This document shows positions 5,850-7,405 of a stretch of 7,405 nt of DNA, one piece after another. Origin of the DNA: an uncultured delta proteobacterium (lineage in GTDB: Bacteria; UBA10199; GCA-002796325; 1-14-0-20-49-13); contig CAIPVD010000278.1 in NCBI GenBank assembly GCA_903868375.1, positions 1-7,405 on the forward strand, written 5' to 3'. Position 1 is the stretch's first letter, and the number at the start of each line of letters is the position of its first letter. Below the pieces are notes generated by a model. The model saw nothing but the letters and a program-made list of their open reading frames with translations. It did no database searches and was not told where the DNA came from. The translations under genes and the position numbers were made by a program.

Positions 5850-7405
5850 TCAGTGACGGGTGGTTACTAAGCTGAATCCTTCACTCCATATATTAAAAGC
5901 ATCTTGAGTTATTTCCCCATCTACAATTCTAACGGATATTCTATCCATCTTGCCTTCCGCAGTATAGATAGGCTGCAATTCTACGGCAACTCTAGAAACT
6001 AGTTCATCTTCGCCCTTATAATAATATGCCTCGACTCTTCTTGCAGAGCGGTCATTGCCATTTATTATATCCTCAAGCACACAGGACCTAAAACGAACGT
6101 CCATATCTTTTCCGTCCGCATAGCTATGCCCTATGGTTACCAGCGCTCTGCGCAAACTAGTCGTTTCGCCGCCTTGCAATCTAACGGTATCCACTAATGA
6201 AATTCTATTCCCCAATTTGACGTAGCTACTGCCCTCAAAATAACCATCACCTTTTGTAAATATCTTTGAACGAGCACCAATGCGCAACGCCTTTATATCA
6301 AGAAATGAAGGAGTTGAAGTACTGCCATACGGATGTAAATGCAAAATCTCCACGCCGATACAATAGGTCCCAATCGCAAAACCTTTAATTATATAGTATT
6401 TGCCGTTCGGCCCTAACCCCAAAGAATATTCGATATTCGGATTCGCATCATAGTTTATGCGTAAATTAATGAGAGCTCCTTCAATGGAATAACTTTCAAA
6501 GATCATCTCTTCGGTCTGTATCGCATAGTACCTCCCATTAAATCCCTGGATGATCTTATACTCTGTTTGTTCATAGACATTTTCGCGAAGTACCCGTTCA
6601 AGATCGGCCTCATAAGAGGCAACATATAAACTTCCTTCTTCTAATTCTGCCGTGGTTGCATTTTTAAGAATGTCCAGAGATTGGGGAGTAGCTTCGCTTG
6701 GTATAATAATTGGTAATTCTTTTTTTAAGGTTTCAATATCTGCTGTCAACCAATCCAGAACATTTCTCGGATCTTCTCCAAATCCTGCACGAAGAACAGC
6801 TGCACCAACACCACCTGCCACAATCATTGCGAGCGCTTCGGCATTCTCTACCGGAATATTAAAGGGCCATGCCTTGAACTGCTCCCCATCCGCTACGCTC
6901 ATGCTGACACTTTCTAATTTTCCATTTGAATCAAAAACAGGTTGCAACTCTACCTGAATTTTCGAGTTAAACTTAGGTCCCACAATGAAGTCAGCATCCG
7001 TGATTCTTATCGAACGACCTCCCGTTCCAATCAGTTTTTTCAGAGATTCGAGCGGTATATCAATATATCTTTCAAAACCGCCGGCACCGGCGTCCTTTTC
7101 GCTCGATCTCATTGCAAGCCTCACCCTACGTTCAGTTGCAATCGTTCCATCTTTACTTTTTCTGATCGTCTCATATGAGCAGATGTTGTCGGCAAGCTTT
7201 GTATATCGAGTGTCTTCTATCCAGCCATCTCCCTTTGAAGATATTTCCGAGCTGGCACCTATCGATATGTGAAATATATCTTCGAACGATGGACGAGATG
7301 AAGCGTTGTAAGGATGCATATGTTTTATCAGCATACCTATCCAGTTCGTTCCCCTTCTATCTCCGCTCATTACATAATATCTGCCGTCCGGGCCAAGCCC
7401 AACCG
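5850..7405 (-). CDS. Large unrecognised repeat protein with JAMM-like motifs (5' end beyond window)
   Basis: I do not recognise this protein. The frame is open to the right edge. The ATG at 7370 is internal, because the upstream codons read VGLGPDGRYYV, which aligns with LGLGPNGKYYI inside the protein, and there is no Shine-Dalgarno at 7370. At least 517 codons are visible. Residue numbers here count from that ATG. It contains two diverged copies of one domain: copy 1 runs from before residue 1 to about 163, copy 2 from 317 to 486. Both share LGP[D/N]G[R/K]YY, HxHPY-x5-PSFxDI, KGDG, a VELQP block and VDGE or ADGE. The histidine motif (H17/H19/S28/D31 and H344/H346/S355/D358) resembles a JAMM metallopeptidase site, but with 8 rather than 7 residues between His and Ser. 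Between the copies lie the ENAEALA module (175-192) and a mixed helical linker. The stop lies inside an inverted repeat. Confidence 0.75.
   Translation of the reverse strand, partial: VGLGPDGRYYVMSGDRRGTNWIGMLIKHMHPYNASSRPSFEDIFHISIGASSEISSKGDGWIEDTRYTKLADNICSYETIRKSKDGTIATERRVRLAMRSSEKDAGAGGFERYIDIPLESLKKLIGTGGRSIRITDADFIVGPKFNSKIQVELQPVFDSNGKLESVSMSVADGEQFKAWPFNIPVENAEALAMIVAGGVGAAVLRAGFGEDPRNVLDWLTADIETLKKELPIIIPSEATPQSLDILKNATTAELEEGSLYVASYEADLERVLRENVYEQTEYKIIQGFNGRYYAIQTEEMIFESYSIEGALINLRINYDANPNIEYSLGLGPNGKYYIIKGFAIGTYCIGVEILHLHPYGSTSTPSFLDIKALRIGARSKIFTKGDGYFEGSSYVKLGNRISLVDTVRLQGGETTSLRRALVTIGHSYADGKDMDVRFRSCVLEDIINGNDRSARRVEAYYYKGEDELVSRVAVELQPIYTAEGKMDRISVRIVDGEITQDAFNIWSEGFSLVTTRH
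5851..5865. repeat. Right copy of the inverted repeat flanking the toxin-antitoxin pair
   Basis: CAGTGACGGGTGGTT is the reverse complement of 5217-5231 with one mismatch. It overlaps the stop codon and last four residues (TTRH) of the large repeat protein. The two copies bracket the toxin-antitoxin genes closely. Confidence 0.5.
5913..6422 (-). repeat. Domain copy 2 of the large repeat protein
   Basis: Residues 317-486 run from LGLGPNGKYY to VDGE. Aligned blocks with copy 1 are HLHPYGSTSTPSFLDI (HMHPYNASSRPSFEDI in copy 1), KIFTKGDGYFE (EISSKGDGWIE), RVAVELQPIYTAEGK (KIQVELQPVFDSNGK) and RISVRIVDGE (SVSMSVADGE). The protein stops 20 residues after this copy, where copy 1 continues into the ENAEALA module. 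Confidence 0.75.
6795..6848 (-). repeat. Shared hydrophobic module, copy in the large repeat protein
   Basis: Residues 175-192 (ENAEALAMIVAGGVGAAV) follow directly after domain copy 1 and match 4956-5009 in the 296-residue protein. The stretch is hydrophobic and helix-like; it may be a membrane segment or a packing helix. Confidence 0.6.
6882..7405 (-). repeat. Domain copy 1 of the large repeat protein (visible part)
   Basis: This runs from the right edge (VGLGPDGRYYV, codons 7371-7403) to residue 163. It is the counterpart of the copy at 5913-6422 and keeps the same order of motifs. More of this copy, or further copies, probably lie beyond the edge. Confidence 0.75.

Noticed and set aside
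7079..7092. CGCCGG-CA-CCGGCG inverted repeat
   Set aside because: It encodes an Asp-Ala-Gly-Ala-Gly-Gly stretch in the coding frame and has only a 2-nt loop; likely incidental.
7368..7370. ATG at 7370 as the true start of the large minus-strand gene
   Set aside because: The upstream codons are open to the edge and align with an internal repeat, and there is no Shine-Dalgarno.
1..7405. CRISPR array, tRNA, rRNA, transposase or phage genes
   Set aside because: No regularly spaced direct repeats, cloverleaf-like segments or recognisable mobile-element proteins were found by reading both strands.

Overview
The left 4.26 kb (plus strand) is a compact glycine cleavage operon, gcvT-gcvH-gcvPA-gcvPB. 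The right 3.1 kb (minus strand) is an accessory region with two unrecognised proteins separated by a type II toxin-antitoxin pair. This is a bacterium with a split P-protein (separate gcvPA and gcvPB), the arrangement found in many anaerobic, Gram-positive, thermophilic and candidate-phylum bacteria. The proteins resemble what I would expect from an uncultured candidate phylum such as the WOR-1/Saganbacteria group, but that is an impression and not shown by the sequence.

Region 1 (1-4258): T-protein, lipoyl carrier H-protein and both halves of the PLP-dependent P-protein. Gaps are 15 and 4 nt, and the last pair overlaps by 7 nt, so one transcript is likely. With a dihydrolipoamide dehydrogenase (L-protein, not in the window) these enzymes split glycine into CO2, NH3 and methylene-tetrahydrofolate, or run in reverse. 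A terminator-like hairpin with a T-run lies inside the first codons of gcvPA and could lower P-protein relative to T and H.

Region 2 (4275-7405, minus strand): reading in the direction of transcription, first comes the 3' part of a large repeat protein that enters from beyond the right edge (at least 517 codons visible). It holds two diverged copies of a domain of about 170 residues, and each copy conserves an HxHPY...PSFxDI motif resembling a JAMM/JAB metallopeptidase site. Next is a YefM/Phd-type antitoxin and RelE/ParE-type toxin pair with a perfect 20-bp operator-like palindrome. Last is a 296-residue protein with an Ala/Gly/Pro-rich N-terminus and a C-terminal Cys-His-Asp pattern like transglutaminase/NlpC-type thiol enzymes.

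The two unknown proteins share a short hydrophobic module (ENA[E/D]ALA...GG) that is also similar in DNA. The toxin-antitoxin pair sits between them, bracketed by a 15-bp inverted repeat with one mismatch. The repeat protein ends just where its first domain copy continues into the shared module. This suggests a family of related proteins disrupted or separated by a toxin-antitoxin cassette. No tRNA, rRNA, CRISPR array or transposase is visible.
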